Of a stretch of DNA of 64,000 bases, positions 1 to 8,653 are shown piece after piece (within the stretch, counting starts at the first letter, position 1; each line of letters opens with the position of its first letter). The stretch covers positions 124,001-188,000 of the forward strand of contig NZ_CP150277.1 of NCBI RefSeq assembly GCF_037977385.1. Direction: 5' to 3'. The DNA comes from Terribacillus sp. FSL K6-0262 (lineage in GTDB: Bacteria > Bacillota > Bacilli > Bacillales > Amphibacillaceae). The translations under genes and the position numbers were made by a program. A model generated the notes under the pieces. It saw only the letters and a program-made list of their open reading frames with translations, did no database searches and was not told the DNA's origin.

Positions 1-127
1 AGCAGCCAAGGATGCTGGACGGTTTGTTGTCCGGGCGGATATGATCGATATGCTTGCTGAATTTACGACCGCGGCCGATGACCGCTTTCGTGATGATTTC
101 ACGATATGACTGATCTTGAAAACCCAT
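1..127 (-). CDS. cotE: Spore coat morphogenetic protein CotE (partial, N-terminus)
   Basis: Only the first 42 codons are inside the window; the gene runs off the left edge. The translation starts [20 protein letters not shown] and continues through a KPSSILG stretch, matching the conserved N-terminus of CotE ([18 protein letters not shown]). In the family CotE forms a shell on the forespore surface and directs assembly of the outer spore coat in the mother cell. A GAGGAGGT ribosome binding site lies at 137-144, nine bases from the ATG. It follows miaB-ricA, the same order as in B. subtilis, where mutS comes next. The identification is firm although only a third of the protein is visible. Confidence 0.93.
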   Translation of the reverse strand, partial: MGFQDQSYREIITKAVIGRGRKFSKHIDHIRPDNKPSSILGC

Positions 128-156
128 CTTGCCAAAACCTCCTCTTTTTACATAGT

Positions 157-187
157 CATGTTATGCAGGGTGTTCACCTATGGTGTC
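157..187 (-). promoter_or_regulatory. Candidate sigma-K promoter of cotE
   Basis: On the minus strand CATAACATG at 165-157 fits the sigma-K -10 (CATANNNTA) with one mismatch, and an ACC -35 lies 16 bp upstream (184-182, within GACACC). Known cotE genes are transcribed in the mother cell by sigma-E and sigma-K. The remaining 128-294 gap holds no gene. The call rests on a short, degenerate motif. Confidence 0.35.
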
Positions 188-290
188 AGAAAATAATGCT
201 CCCGCTCACCACAACTAAACGCTCCTCCATACTATGCAGATGCCTAAAGAGAGGTTATCGAAAACTTGCCGGATGACTGATCATTAAAGA

Positions 291-322
291 AAAAAAGAAA
301 CGGACTCAATTGTCCGTTTCTT
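291..322 (-). terminator. Intrinsic terminator after ricA
   Basis: Arms 297-305 and 312-320 (GAAACGGAC/GTCCGTTTC) pair perfectly around a 6-nt loop, with a run of U on the minus transcript (A-tract at 291-296). It overlaps the last codons of ricA. Confidence 0.9.
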
Positions 323-668
323 CATTACTGAAGACAGTTTGCTGGATATTCTGGCTGATACTCTGCAGGATATGATTCGTAATGACTTGGGACTCCTTGA
401 ATTCCTGGACGACAGGGATACTATCGATTTTCTCCTGCAGCTCATCTATTTCCTTTTCCATTTGCAGCTGTGCTTCCCGTTTGCCATAAGCCTGCAGATT
501 GACAGCCTGCTTCTGCTTCATTTTAATTTGATTGATATATGTCTGCACCTTTTTGTTCTCGTTAAGCTTCGCTTCCAGCTGATGAAAGTGCTCAATCTCT
601 TCCAGGTGGCCCATTTCATCTGCCAAGCTTTCAGCCTGCTTGAGAATCTCTTCGGTGGAATAACCCAT
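306..668 (-). CDS. ricA: RicA/YmcA, subunit of the RNase Y specificity (Y-) complex
   Basis: 120-residue, largely helical protein of the YlbF/YmcA family (NQIK.KQKQAVNL motif at about 44-56, IPVVQEFKESQ near 81). In B. subtilis RicA works with RicF and RicT to direct RNase Y maturation of polycistronic mRNAs and to promote Spo0A phosphorylation, competence and biofilm formation. The start chosen is the ATG at 668, which shares one base with the miaB stop (TAATG) and has GGAGG eight bases upstream; a longer in-frame reading would begin inside miaB. The protein contains no cysteine, although the B. subtilis complex binds iron-sulfur clusters. It is co-transcribed with miaB. Confidence 0.92.
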   Translation of the reverse strand: MGYSTEEILKQAESLADEMGHLEEIEHFHQLEAKLNENKKVQTYINQIKMKQKQAVNLQAYGKREAQLQMEKEIDELQEKIDSIPVVQEFKESQVITNHILQSISQNIQQTVFSNEETDN

Positions 669-2227
669 TAGATCTGTACCTCCGCTGTTGTTTCTGTCAA
701 CTCGCCATCGAGTGACCATGTTTTGGCTTTCTTTATACGTACCGGGACGATTTTACCGATCACTGACTTCGGACCCTTGAATTTGACGAGCTTATTCTTT
801 TCCGTATAACCTGCCAGCACGTCCGGATTCCGCTTGCTTTCCCCTTCGACCAATACGAGGACTGTTTCTCCTTCATACGCACGCATGGACTTGGCTGCAT
901 ATTCATCCACCACTCTATTCAATCGCTGCAGGCGCTCCCTTTTCACTTCCATCGGAATATTGTCTTCCCATTTGGCAGCGGGCGTCCCTTCACGCGGGGA
1001 ATAGATATAGGTGTAGGCAGCTTCGAACCCGACTTCTTCGACCAGCGATAAAGTTTCCTGGAACTGCTCCTCGGTCTCGTTCGGAAATCCGACGATGATA
1101 TCGGTCGTCAGCGTCACATTCGGTATCTGCTGCCTGATCTTGTTGACAAGCGTCAGATATTCTTCGCGTGTATAACGACGGGCCATTACCCTGAGTATAT
1201 CATTGCTGCCCGATTGGACAGGCAAATGGATGTGATCAAGAAGATTGCCGCCTTTGGCCAGTACCTCTATCAGTTTATCATCAAAGTCACGCGGATGGGA
1301 AGTCGTGAAGCGGACACGCGGAATATCGACCTTCCTGATTGCATCCATCAGATCCCCGAGCCCGTAATCGATATCGGGCAAATCTTTGCCGTAGGCATTC
1401 ACATTCTGACCAAGCAAAGTAATCTCTTGATAGCCCTGTGCTGCCAGCTGCCGCACTTCCTGGATGATATCCTCCGGCCGTCTGCTCCGTTCCTTGCCGC
1501 GGGTATATGGGACGATGCAATATGTACAGAACTTATCGCAGCCGTACATGATATTGACCCACGCTTTGATCTTGCCTTTTCTCGCTTTGGGAAGGTTCTC
1601 GATGACATCGCCTTCCTTGGACCATACTTCCAGCACCATTTCCTTGCTGAATTGGGCTTCTTTCAATAGCTGCGGAAGCCGATGGATATTGTGTGTCCCG
1701 AAAATCAAATCGATATGATTATGCTTCTTCAGGATTCGATTGACGACCGCCTCTTCCTGCGACATACAGCCGCAAACACCAAGGATCAGATCGGGCTTCT
1801 CCAGTTTCAAGGCTTTTAGATGACCTATTTCCCCGAATACTTTATTCTCGGCATTTTCCCGGATGGCACAGGTATTAAGGAGTATGACATCCGCTTCGTT
1901 TGTATCCGTGGTGGGTGCATACCCCATTTCCAAAAAAAGTCCTGCCATCACTTCGGTATCATGCTCATTCATTTGGCAGCCGTATGTACGGATAAGGAAT
2001 TTTTTGCCCCGTCCCGCATCCTTCAGCTCCGGGGGAATCGTGAAATCATAATGGAACTTAACCTCTTCCCTGCGCCGCTTTTTGGCCTGCTTCAAATTCG
2101 GCGGCTGGTATGTCGTTTGGAAATACTTAGCGAAATCGGCTGTTGTCTTTTCATGAAGCGGCTTCTCGATTTGATTTGCCTGTTCTGAACCTGTCAAACT
2201 AACGGATTTACGCTGTTCCTCATTCAC
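668..2227 (-). CDS. miaB: tRNA-2-methylthio-N6-dimethylallyladenosine synthase MiaB
   Basis: Radical SAM methylthiotransferase that turns i6A37 of tRNAs into ms2i6A37, using two [4Fe-4S] clusters. In the 519-residue reading the N-terminal MTTase domain has its three cluster cysteines at about C84 ([10 protein letters not shown]), C120 (LNTCAIREN) and C154 (CGCMSQEE); the radical SAM CxxxCxxC is at about 230-237 (GCDKFCTYC), and a C-terminal TRAM domain ends in [12 protein letters not shown] place the start at the GTG at 2227 (N-terminus MNEEQRK, like other Bacillus MiaB), which has GGGGGAG nine bases upstream. Upstream ATG codons at 2245 and 2266 lie too close to the predicted transcription start. 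Confidence 0.95.
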   Translation of the reverse strand: MNEEQRKSVSLTGSEQANQIEKPLHEKTTADFAKYFQTTYQPPNLKQAKKRRREEVKFHYDFTIPPELKDAGRGKKFLIRTYGCQMNEHDTEVMAGLFLEMGYAPTTDTNEADVILLNTCAIRENAENKVFGEIGHLKALKLEKPDLILGVCGCMSQEEAVVNRILKKHNHIDLIFGTHNIHRLPQLLKEAQFSKEMVLEVWSKEGDVIENLPKARKGKIKAWVNIMYGCDKFCTYCIVPYTRGKERSRRPEDIIQEVRQLAAQGYQEITLLGQNVNAYGKDLPDIDYGLGDLMDAIRKVDIPRVRFTTSHPRDFDDKLIEVLAKGGNLLDHIHLPVQSGSNDILRVMARRYTREEYLTLVNKIRQQIPNVTLTTDIIVGFPNETEEQFQETLSLVEEVGFEAAYTYIYSPREGTPAAKWEDNIPMEVKRERLQRLNRVVDEYAAKSMRAYEGETVLVLVEGESKRNPDVLAGYTEKNKLVKFKGPKSVIGKIVPVRIKKAKTWSLDGELTETTAEVQI

Positions 2228-2264
2228 TGTTTCCTGCTCCCCCATCCATAGATCGTTTTTGTCC

Positions 2265-2293
2265 ATTATACCAATGCTCTTATCAAGGTCCAA
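2265..2293 (-). promoter_or_regulatory. Sigma-A promoter of miaB-ricA
   Basis: TTGGAC at 2293-2288 and a perfect TATAAT at 2270-2265 with a 17-bp spacer, directly after the spoVS terminator. The transcript would begin near 2258, about 30 nt ahead of the GTG start of miaB. Confidence 0.8.
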
Positions 2294-2302
2294 GTATCGG
2301 AA

Positions 2303-2330
2303 ATAAAAAATCCCGCTATGAGCGGGATTT
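2303..2330 (-). terminator. Intrinsic terminator after spoVS
   Basis: Perfect 10-bp stem (2308-2317 with 2321-2330, core TCCCGCT/AGCGGGA), ATG-sized 3-nt loop, followed by U-run on the minus transcript. The arm overlaps the spoVS stop codon. Confidence 0.92.
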
Positions 2331-2589
2331 ATCGTGGTTCTACAATTAATTTGATGGCAGTCCGTTCCTCGTTATCGATCATGATATCCGTAAATGCCGG
2401 GATACAGACCAAATCTACACCACTCGGAGCAACAAATCCCCGGGCGATGGCGACAGCTTTCACGGATTGATTAAGTGCTCCTGCGCCGATTGCTTGGATT
2501 TCCGCTGAGCCGCGTTCCCTTAATACGTTCGCGAGTGCGCCTGCTACTGAGTTTGGATTGGATTTCGCTGAAACTTTTAGTATATCCAA
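2329..2589 (-). CDS. spoVS: Stage V sporulation protein S
   Basis: 86-residue SpoVS, a small Alba-like protein very highly conserved in spore formers ([41 protein letters not shown] at the C-terminus). In B. subtilis it is needed for stage V sporulation (coat assembly) and affects septation. An in-frame GTG at 2592 and a TTG at 2589 both follow AGGAGGT; I prefer TTG because it gives MDILKV and the usual 86-residue length with a 7-nt spacing. The 2593-2745 upstream gap has a TATAAT-like box at 2708-2703 but no matching -35 and no convincing sigma-H site. A terminator follows, so it is probably monocistronic. Confidence 0.93.
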   Translation of the reverse strand: MDILKVSAKSNPNSVAGALANVLRERGSAEIQAIGAGALNQSVKAVAIARGFVAPSGVDLVCIPAFTDIMIDNEERTAIKLIVEPR

Positions 2590-2745
2590 CACTGGTACCT
2601 CCTTCGTTTACTGGACTACTTTCCTTTTAACTATATTTCTGTGTGGTGATGGATATGCCCATTTCGGGCGATGTCAGAAAAAAGTGCTGCGGTCTGTCCT
2701 GGATTATATCTGTAAACAAAAGAACTAGTGAAGGAGCAGCAAAGA

Positions 2746-3543
2746 TCAATCCATATACGGGTGGTCATCATTGATCAGGATGCGTTTGATGGAGGAAGCC
2801 TTCCCCGTTTGCGGATCCAGATCGATCACTACTCCATTTAATTGTGTTTTACCCTTTTTTGGTACTTCAAAACGTATTGGGAGATTAGTCAGGAATCTTT
2901 TGATGACTGCCTCGCGCTCCATTCCCAGGATTGCGTCATACGGACCAGTCATACCAGCGTCTGAAATATATGCCGTACCAGAAGGCAGTATACGTTCATC
3001 TGCTGTCTGCGTATGCGTATGGGTGCAGACGACAGCGCTGACCCGGCCATCGACATACCAGCCGAATGCCTGCTTTTCACTTGTCGCCTCCCCATGGAAA
3101 TCGATGAAGATCAGATTCGTCCGCTTTTGTGCTTCTTTGATCAGCCGGTCGGCTTCCCGGAACGGATCATCCGCCGGCATCATGAATGTACGCGCCAGCA
3201 AATTGATGATTGCCACTTCATATTGATTCACCTTCACATAGATGATTCCTGTACCGGGAGTCTGCGGCGGCAGGTTGGCCGGTCGGACTAGATATTTTGC
3301 ATCGTCGATGAATTCGAAAATATCCCGCTTATCCCATGTATGGTTGCCCATCGTGATAGCTTGTGCTCCCCATTCCAGGAATTGTTTATAAATGCGTTCG
3401 TTGATCCCTTTTCCATCCGCACTATTCTCTCCATTGATGATTGTCAGCTGCGGCTGATAACGCTGTTTCAGGCGAGGCAAATATTCCTGCACCATTTGAC
3501 GTCCCGGTTCCCCGACAACGTCCCCGATAAATAATAGCTTCAT
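2746..3543 (-). CDS. ymdB: 2',3'-cyclic nucleotide phosphodiesterase YmdB
   Basis: 265-residue calcineurin-like metallophosphoesterase of the YmdB family. Metal ligands are visible: FIGDVVGEPG (D8), NGENSADGKG (about 38-47), GNHTWDK (about 66-72), DFHGEATSEK (about 148-157) and THTHTQTAD (about 174-182). In B. subtilis YmdB is a phosphodiesterase and a regulator of the switch between motility and biofilm formation. ATG with AGGAAGGA upstream. It lies downstream of rny, as in B. subtilis, but a strong terminator separates the two, so expression needs read-through or a promoter I did not find in the 50-nt gap. Confidence 0.95.
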   Translation of the reverse strand: MKLLFIGDVVGEPGRQMVQEYLPRLKQRYQPQLTIINGENSADGKGINERIYKQFLEWGAQAITMGNHTWDKRDIFEFIDDAKYLVRPANLPPQTPGTGIIYVKVNQYEVAIINLLARTFMMPADDPFREADRLIKEAQKRTNLIFIDFHGEATSEKQAFGWYVDGRVSAVVCTHTHTQTADERILPSGTAYISDAGMTGPYDAILGMEREAVIKRFLTNLPIRFEVPKKGKTQLNGVVIDLDPQTGKASSIKRILINDDHPYMD

Positions 3544-3568
3544 AATCCATTCCTTCCTGACTGTCTAT

Positions 3569-3594
3569 TAAAAAAAGCGGCACAAGGCCGCTTT
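3569..3594 (-). terminator. Intrinsic terminator after rny
   Basis: AAAGCGGC at 3574-3581 pairs with GCCGCTTT at 3587-3594 around a 5-nt loop, followed by a 7-U run on the minus transcript, two bases after the rny stop. Confidence 0.92.
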
Positions 3595-3595
3595 C

Positions 3596-5158
3596 TTATT
3601 TAGCATATTCAACTGCGCGTGTTTCCCGGATGACCGTGACCTTGATATGGCCAGGATAATCCAGCTCGCTTTCAATGCGCTTCCGGATATCACGAGCGAC
3701 CTTGATCGATTCCAAGTCGTCGATTTCATCCGGTTTGACCATGATGCGGATCTCACGTCCAGCCTGAATGGCGAAGGATTTCTCCACGCCCTGGAAGGAT
3801 TCCGAAATCTCCTCCAGTTTCTCCAGACGTTTGATATAGTTTTCCAGTGTCTCGCTTCTTGCCCCGGGACGGGCAGCGGAAAGCGCATCGGCTGCAGCTA
3901 CAAGCACTGCAATAATCGATGTTGCCTCCTCATCCCCGTGGTGGGAAGCGATGCTGTTGATGACAACTGGATGCTCTTTGTATTTGACCGCGAGTTCTTT
4001 CCCGATTTCAACGTGGCTGCCTTCGACTTCGTGGTCGATGGCTTTACCGATATCATGCAGGAGACCTGCACGTCTGGCCAAGGTAACGTCCTCGCCAAGC
4101 TCGGCTGCCAGTAATCCTGATAGATAAGCTACCTCTGTCGAGTGCTTCAGGACGTTTTGACCGTAACTTGTGCGATACTTCAATCTTCCCAGTATCTTCA
4201 CAAGATCCGGATGCAAGCCGTGTACGCCGATTTCAAAAGTCGTTTCTTCCCCTGTCTCACGAATGTACTCATCGACTTCCCGTCTGGATTTCTCCACCAT
4301 TTCCTCGATTCGGGCCGGGTGGATTCGTCCATCCTGAACAAGTTTTTCAAGTGCGATTCGTGCGATTTCACGACGGACAGGATCAAAACCGGACAAGATG
4401 ACCGCTTCAGGTGTATCATCAATAATTAGATCAATTCCCGTAAGTGTCTCTAGCGTACGAATGTTACGGCCTTCCCGTCCGATAATGCGTCCTTTCATCT
4501 CGTCATTCGGCAAGTTCACGACGGATACCGTCGTTTCCGCAACATGATCGGCTGCACAGCGTTGAAGTGCAAGGGAAAGAATGCTCTTCGCTTTCTTATC
4601 GGCCTCTTCCTTGGCACGATGTTCCGCATCTTTGATCATGACAGCTGCATCGAAGGCAACTTCCTTCTCGACTTTGTCCAGCACGATCTGACGTGCTTCG
4701 TCGGACGTATAGCCGGAAATACGCTCCAATTCAAGCTGCTGCTCTTCCACCAAGACTTCCACTTTGCTTTCCAATTCTTCAATTTGTTGTTGTTTTTCAG
4801 CTAATGATTGTTCCTTTTTCTCTAACGTAATTTCACGCTTATCAAGCGTATCGCTTTTACGGTCCAGATTTTCTTCTTTCTGCATCAGACGATTCTCCTG
4901 CTTCTGCAGTTCGAGACGTCGCTCACGTAATTCCTGCTCCGTCTGCTGACGCAGCTGGAAGTTCTCATCTTTCGCTTCGAGAAGCGCTTCTTTCTTAGCC
5001 GTTTCCGCATTGCGATGGCCCTCTTCTACTATTTGCTTCGCCAATTCCTCCGCACTGGAGATCTTTTTCTCAGCAATAGATTTGCGAACAAGATAACCAA
5101 CAACACCACCGACGATTAGAGCAAGCAAAATGGAGATGATCAGGTAAATTAGATCCAT
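3596..5158 (-). CDS. rny: Ribonuclease Y
   Basis: 520-residue endoribonuclease that initiates mRNA decay from the membrane. Order of parts: N-terminal membrane helix (about 4-24), long coiled coil (about 30-195, rich in E/K/Q), KH RNA-binding domain with [15 protein letters not shown] (about 215-230), and an HD metal-dependent hydrolase domain with [10 protein letters not shown] (about 365). The C-terminus [14 protein letters not shown] is typical. The ATG at 5158 is chosen because GGGGAGGTG sits just upstream and the length equals the B. subtilis enzyme; in-frame ATGs further upstream lack a binding site. Its partner factor RicA is encoded 3 kb downstream. Confidence 0.97.
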   Translation of the reverse strand: MDLIYLIISILLALIVGGVVGYLVRKSIAEKKISSAEELAKQIVEEGHRNAETAKKEALLEAKDENFQLRQQTEQELRERRLELQKQENRLMQKEENLDRKSDTLDKREITLEKKEQSLAEKQQQIEELESKVEVLVEEQQLELERISGYTSDEARQIVLDKVEKEVAFDAAVMIKDAEHRAKEEADKKAKSILSLALQRCAADHVAETTVSVVNLPNDEMKGRIIGREGRNIRTLETLTGIDLIIDDTPEAVILSGFDPVRREIARIALEKLVQDGRIHPARIEEMVEKSRREVDEYIRETGEETTFEIGVHGLHPDLVKILGRLKYRTSYGQNVLKHSTEVAYLSGLLAAELGEDVTLARRAGLLHDIGKAIDHEVEGSHVEIGKELAVKYKEHPVVINSIASHHGDEEATSIIAVLVAAADALSAARPGARSETLENYIKRLEKLEEISESFQGVEKSFAIQAGREIRIMVKPDEIDDLESIKVARDIRKRIESELDYPGHIKVTVIRETRAVEYAK

Positions 5159-5280
5159 GATTTCACCTCCCCTGCTATGAAATTGTACAAACATGTCTGT
5201 CGGCATGCACAATGTTTTTCATTAAAAAAACTATGGTAACCTTAGAGAAGTATAATAAAGAAAGAAAATTATACAAGTTA

Positions 5281-5309
5281 ATTTTAATCCTGTGTTCGCA
5301 TGTTGTCAA
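5281..5309 (-). promoter_or_regulatory. Sigma-A promoter of rny
   Basis: Perfect TTGACA at 5309-5304 and TAAAAT at 5286-5281 with a 17-bp spacer. It gives an rny leader of about 115 nt. The rny-recA gap (5159-5541) contains this promoter, the recA terminator and, between them (5310-5450), only a TGGTATAAT extended -10-like sequence at about 5422-5414 and no gene I can support. Confidence 0.85.
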
Positions 5310-5450
5310 GGAAACATGGAAAGTACTAGCAGATTGGCGATTAGATGAATCTGCACAGGCAGCATGCAGCGATTCCAATTCCCGGAGCATGATCCGGAAT
5401 GCGGTGACGAGATATTATACCAGCTATGCTTCCAATCCGAATTTGCCTTC

Positions 5451-5506
5451 AAAAAAATCCGAACAGATGCAAATCCAACTCCCCAATTTGCACCTCGTTC
5501 GGATTT
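5451..5506 (-). terminator. Intrinsic terminator after recA
   Basis: Outer stem AAATCCGAAC (5455-5464) with GTTCGGATTT (5497-5506), an internal loop, then an inner stem ATGCAAAT with ATTTGCAC, and a 7-U run on the minus transcript. Confidence 0.93.
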
Positions 5507-5541
5507 AGTTTGGCCAAGGCATGTATCCCAGCCCAAGAGCC

Positions 5542-6585
5542 TTACATATCCAAAGTTTCCTGTTCTTCTGTAACAACTTCTTCAGGAAGCTTCTTATCAG
5601 CATCCAGATTGTAATGATCGCGCACACTCATCTGGATGGTAGTGGATAGTTCCGGATTCTCTTTCAAGAATTGCTTCGCGTTTTCGCGGCCTTGGCCGAG
5701 ACGCTCCTCATTATAGGAGTACCAAGCTCCGCTCTTCTGGATGATATCCAAGTCGCTCGCGATATCGATGAGTTCCCCTTCCCTGGAGATCCCTTCCCCG
5801 TACATGATATCGACTTCCGCTTGCTTGAAAGGCGGCGCCACTTTATTTTTCACCACTTTGATTCTCGTTTTGTTACCGACCATATCGTTACCTTGCTTCA
5901 ATGTTTCGGCACGGCGTACTTCCAAACGGACGGAGGAATAGAATTTCAGGGCGCGTCCGCCTGGTGTCGTTTCCGGATTCCCGAACATGACACCTACTTT
6001 TTCACGAATCTGGTTGATGAAGATCGCAGTCGTCTTGGACTTGTTGATCGCACCAGATAGCTTGCGAAGTGCCTGGGACATCAGACGCGCCTGCAAACCG
6101 ACGTGGGAATCCCCCATCTCCCCTTCAATCTCCGCTTTTGGTACAAGGGCAGCAACAGAGTCGACAACCACGATATCCACCGCTCCGCTGCGCACAAGCG
6201 CCTCGGCGATTTCCAATGCTTGTTCCCCTGTATCCGGCTGGGAAAGCAAAAGCTCATCGATATTGACACCAAGCTTCTCTGCATACACGGGATCAAGTGC
6301 ATGCTCTGCATCGATGAAGGCTGCTTGTCCGCCATTGCGCTGTGCTTCTGCAATCGCATGCAGGGCAACAGTCGTCTTACCTGAAGATTCCGGACCATAA
6401 ATCTCGATGACACGGCCTTTCGGATATCCGCCGACACCAAGTGCGATATCAAGTGCAAGGGAGCCGCTGGATACGGTAGAGACCTTTTGTTCCGCTCTTT
6501 CGCCCAGTTTCATGATCGAACCTTTACCGAATTGCTTCTCTATTTGTCTCAAAGCCATATCAAGGGCTTGTTTACGTTCACTCAA
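5542..6585 (-). CDS. recA: RecA recombinase
   Basis: 347-residue DNA-dependent ATPase for homologous recombination and for triggering LexA self-cleavage. Walker [10 protein letters not shown] at 64-72; [20 protein letters not shown] (loop L1 region) and [22 protein letters not shown] (L2 region) follow. I place the start at a TTG at 6585, seven bases after AGGAGG; this gives [20 protein letters not shown], the normal RecA N-terminus. Longer in-frame readings would begin in the -10 region of the promoter. It has its own promoter with a LexA-like box and its own terminator. Confidence 0.97.
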   Translation of the reverse strand: MSERKQALDMALRQIEKQFGKGSIMKLGERAEQKVSTVSSGSLALDIALGVGGYPKGRVIEIYGPESSGKTTVALHAIAEAQRNGGQAAFIDAEHALDPVYAEKLGVNIDELLLSQPDTGEQALEIAEALVRSGAVDIVVVDSVAALVPKAEIEGEMGDSHVGLQARLMSQALRKLSGAINKSKTTAIFINQIREKVGVMFGNPETTPGGRALKFYSSVRLEVRRAETLKQGNDMVGNKTRIKVVKNKVAPPFKQAEVDIMYGEGISREGELIDIASDLDIIQKSGAWYSYNEERLGQGRENAKQFLKENPELSTTIQMSVRDHYNLDADKKLPEEVVTEEQETLDM

Positions 6586-6616
6586 ATGTGTTTCCTCCTT
6601 TGGATTATCTATACCT

Positions 6617-6645
6617 ATTCTAACTTGTTTTTTGAGATATAACAA
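6617..6645 (-). promoter_or_regulatory. Sigma-A promoter of recA
   Basis: TTGTTA at 6645-6640 and TAGAAT at 6622-6617 with a 17-bp spacer, about 25 nt upstream of the ribosome binding site. Confidence 0.8.
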
Positions 6646-6649
6646 GCAA

Positions 6650-6736
6650 AAAGCGAATAAATGTTCCCTTTTTTTATTTCTCCGGAACCTGTCAAAATGA
6701 CAGTGCTTCCAGGCAAAAAGAACATTTATCCGCTTT
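6650..6736 (-). repeat. 17-bp inverted repeat with nested hairpin between cinA and recA
   Basis: Arms 6650-6666 and 6720-6736 are complementary with a single mismatch (a G-U pair in RNA). The 53-nt interior holds a second hairpin (GGAA...CTGTCA at 6684-6694 with TGACAG...TTCC at 6698-6710). On the transcript from cinA it would fold into a long stem followed by UUUUUG, so it may terminate cinA transcription; its downstream arm is the LexA-like box. Confidence 0.75.
6654..6667. promoter_or_regulatory. LexA (SOS) box-like operator upstream of recA
   Basis: Minus strand GGAACATTTATTCG against the Bacillus consensus CGAACN4GTTCG has two mismatches. It lies eight bases upstream of the -35. Known recA genes of Bacillus are repressed by LexA from such a site; the call here is by motif and position only. 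Confidence 0.5.
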
Positions 6737-6753
6737 GAGCCATGCTTAAAATA

Positions 6754-7998
6754 TCATTTCAAGTAATGGAAGAGCAAATCAAAGCCCTTCTTCACAGCCT
6801 GCGCCCGCACGCCTTGACGGGAGCTCCGGATCGACAGCTCGGTTGTCCGCGTTTGTTTGCCTTTTTCATGGAGGCTGATGAAGACAGTCCCAGGCTCTTT
6901 CCCTTCCGAGCCATCCGGACCGGCAACGCCGGTGAAACTGATTCCGATATCGGCACCTGTCAGACGGACGGCATTCTCCGCCATCTCGATGGCACATTGC
7001 TCACTGACGGTGCCTTCCTTCCGAATCGTTTCTTCCTTCACTCCGAGCACCTGCTGCTTCACAAGGGGTGAATATGCAACGAAGCTGCCAAGGAATACCT
7101 CGGACGCTCCGCTCAAGGAAACGAGTGCGTCCGCGAATAATCCGCCGGTCAGGCTTTCGGCGCTTGCCAGTGTGAACTGCCGTTGCTTGAGGAGTTCGAA
7201 CACTTGCTGCTGTACCGAAGTCTCGTCATATCCATAGAAGTATTGGCCGACACGCTCCATCACTTCTTTTTCCACGACATCTATCAGCCTGTCTGCTTCC
7301 TGCTTCGAATCCGCCCGTGCTGTAAGCCGCACAGCGACCTCTCCTTCAGAAGCATACGTGGCGATCGTCGGATTTTCCTGTGCTTGAATCAAATCAAGCA
7401 GGTCGGTTTCCAGCTGTGATTCCCCGATGCCGATGAAGTGAAGCAGGCGGGATTGCAAAACGGATTGAAGATCAAATTTCTCACGTACATAAGGCATGAC
7501 GTGATCGGACATGATCTGCTTCATTTCACGAGGGACCCCCGGCATGAATGCCCAGACTGTCCCCTCATGCTCGACAAGCATACCAGGCGCCATACCGACT
7601 GTGTTTTCCAGTACTTTCGCTCCTTCGAACACACGGGCCTGCTTGTGGTTGTTCGGCGACATCGTGCGCCCGCGCTTGAGGAAGAACTCTTTGATGCGGT
7701 CCATGGAAACTTTGTCTTCATGCATTTCCAGACCCGACACAAGCTGAAAGGCTTCTCTTGTCAAGTCATCCTCTGTCGGTCCCAGCCCTCCGGTCACAAG
7801 GACCAAATCGGCATCGCGCTGCGCCTTTTCGAAAGATGATCTGACTCTTCCGAGATTGTCGCCCACCACATGATGATAAAACACGTTGATTCCATTATCT
7901 GCCAGCTGTTTGGAAATCCATTGGGCATTTGTGTTGTTGATTTGCCCGATGAGGATTTCCGTCCCTACAGCTATCACTTCTGCATTGATTTGCTTCAT
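6754..7998 (-). CDS. cinA: CinA, competence/damage-inducible protein (nicotinamide-nucleotide amidase type)
   Basis: 414-residue two-domain protein. The N-terminal MoaB/MogA-like (COG1058) domain carries AEVIAVGTEIL at the start and VTGGLGPTEDD at about 70; in characterised CinA it hydrolyses ADP-ribose. The C-terminal domain (about 255-414; SAESLTGGLFADAL, SFTGVAGPDG) is a pyridine-nucleotide deamidase family. In B. subtilis cinA is ComK-dependent and linked to recA. ATG at 7998 starts one base after the pgsA stop, with GGAGTCG upstream, so the pair is translationally coupled. Confidence 0.95.
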   Translation of the reverse strand: MKQINAEVIAVGTEILIGQINNTNAQWISKQLADNGINVFYHHVVGDNLGRVRSSFEKAQRDADLVLVTGGLGPTEDDLTREAFQLVSGLEMHEDKVSMDRIKEFFLKRGRTMSPNNHKQARVFEGAKVLENTVGMAPGMLVEHEGTVWAFMPGVPREMKQIMSDHVMPYVREKFDLQSVLQSRLLHFIGIGESQLETDLLDLIQAQENPTIATYASEGEVAVRLTARADSKQEADRLIDVVEKEVMERVGQYFYGYDETSVQQQVFELLKQRQFTLASAESLTGGLFADALVSLSGASEVFLGSFVAYSPLVKQQVLGVKEETIRKEGTVSEQCAIEMAENAVRLTGADIGISFTGVAGPDGSEGKEPGTVFISLHEKGKQTRTTELSIRSSRQGVRAQAVKKGFDLLFHYLK

Positions 7999-7999
7999 A

Positions 8000-8578
8000 T
8001 TATTTCGACTCCTTCATGACACTCCAGTTTCTGACAAAGTAGTCGACTCCGGACACGATCGTCAGGATCAGCGCAAGATAAAGGCAAATCGTCGCAAACG
8101 GGAATCCCAGATAGGAAAACGGCCAATTATGCAGCAGTAATGCACTGATGGCAACGATCTGTACTGCCGTTTTCTGCTTGCCCATTTTGCCTGCTGCCAA
8201 AACAAGACCTTCTCCCGCTGCAACGAGACGCAATCCTGTCACGGCAAACTCACGGCTGATGATGATGATTGTGATCCAAGCCGGCGCTAAATCCAATTGT
8301 ACCAATAAAATGAGCGCAGCTGAAACAAGCAGCTTATCCGCGAGCGGATCAAGGAATTTACCAAGGTTCGTCACAAGATTATATTTGCGTGCATAATAGC
8401 CATCCACCCAGTCGGTACAGGATGCGATGATGAATAGGATCGCTCCTGCCAGATGGTTCACCGGCAGGGAATTCTCCCCGATATCAAGCGTTCCCCAATC
8501 AAAGGGGACTGCCAGCAGGATGATGAAGATCGGAATCAGGAAAATCCGGGATAATGTAATTCTATTGGGTATATTCAT
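8000..8578 (-). CDS. pgsA: CDP-diacylglycerol-glycerol-3-phosphate 3-phosphatidyltransferase
   Basis: 192-residue integral membrane enzyme making phosphatidylglycerophosphate, the first committed step to phosphatidylglycerol. The CDP-alcohol phosphotransferase motif DGx2ARx8Gx3Dx3D is complete (DWVDGYYARKYN, then NLGKFLDPLADK, about 57-80). Several hydrophobic helices span the rest. AGGAGG five bases before the ATG. It follows a terminator and leads into cinA with a 1-nt gap, the same order as in B. subtilis. Confidence 0.96.
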   Translation of the reverse strand: MNIPNRITLSRIFLIPIFIILLAVPFDWGTLDIGENSLPVNHLAGAILFIIASCTDWVDGYYARKYNLVTNLGKFLDPLADKLLVSAALILLVQLDLAPAWITIIIISREFAVTGLRLVAAGEGLVLAAGKMGKQKTAVQIVAISALLLHNWPFSYLGFPFATICLYLALILTIVSGVDYFVRNWSVMKESK

Positions 8579-8607
8579 GTCTGCCTCCTATGTATGCATG
8601 ATCAAAC

Positions 8608-8646
8608 AAAAGTTAAACCCTTTCCATAGACGCAAAGGGTTTAACT
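8608..8646 (-). terminator. Intrinsic terminator after rodZ
   Basis: 13-bp perfect stem AGTTAAACCCTTT (8611-8623) with AAAGGGTTTAACT (8634-8646), 10-nt loop, UUUUG on the minus transcript. Confidence 0.88.
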
Positions 8647-8653
8647 CGTACCA

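Noticed and set aside
2640..2680. GCCCGAAATGGGC hairpin upstream of spoVS as a terminator for ymdB
   Set aside because: Stem of only four or five pairs without a U-tract.
2593..2745. Possible sigma-H or sigma-A promoter of spoVS
   Set aside because: TATAAT at 2708-2703 has no acceptable -35, and the AAAGGAAAG sequence near 2620 lacks a GAAT -10 at the right distance. A promoter must exist but I cannot place it.
5310..5450. Small gene or RNA between recA terminator and rny promoter, behind a TGGTATAAT box
   Set aside because: No frame with a ribosome binding site and no convincing hairpin with U-run; left as an unassigned promoter-like sequence.
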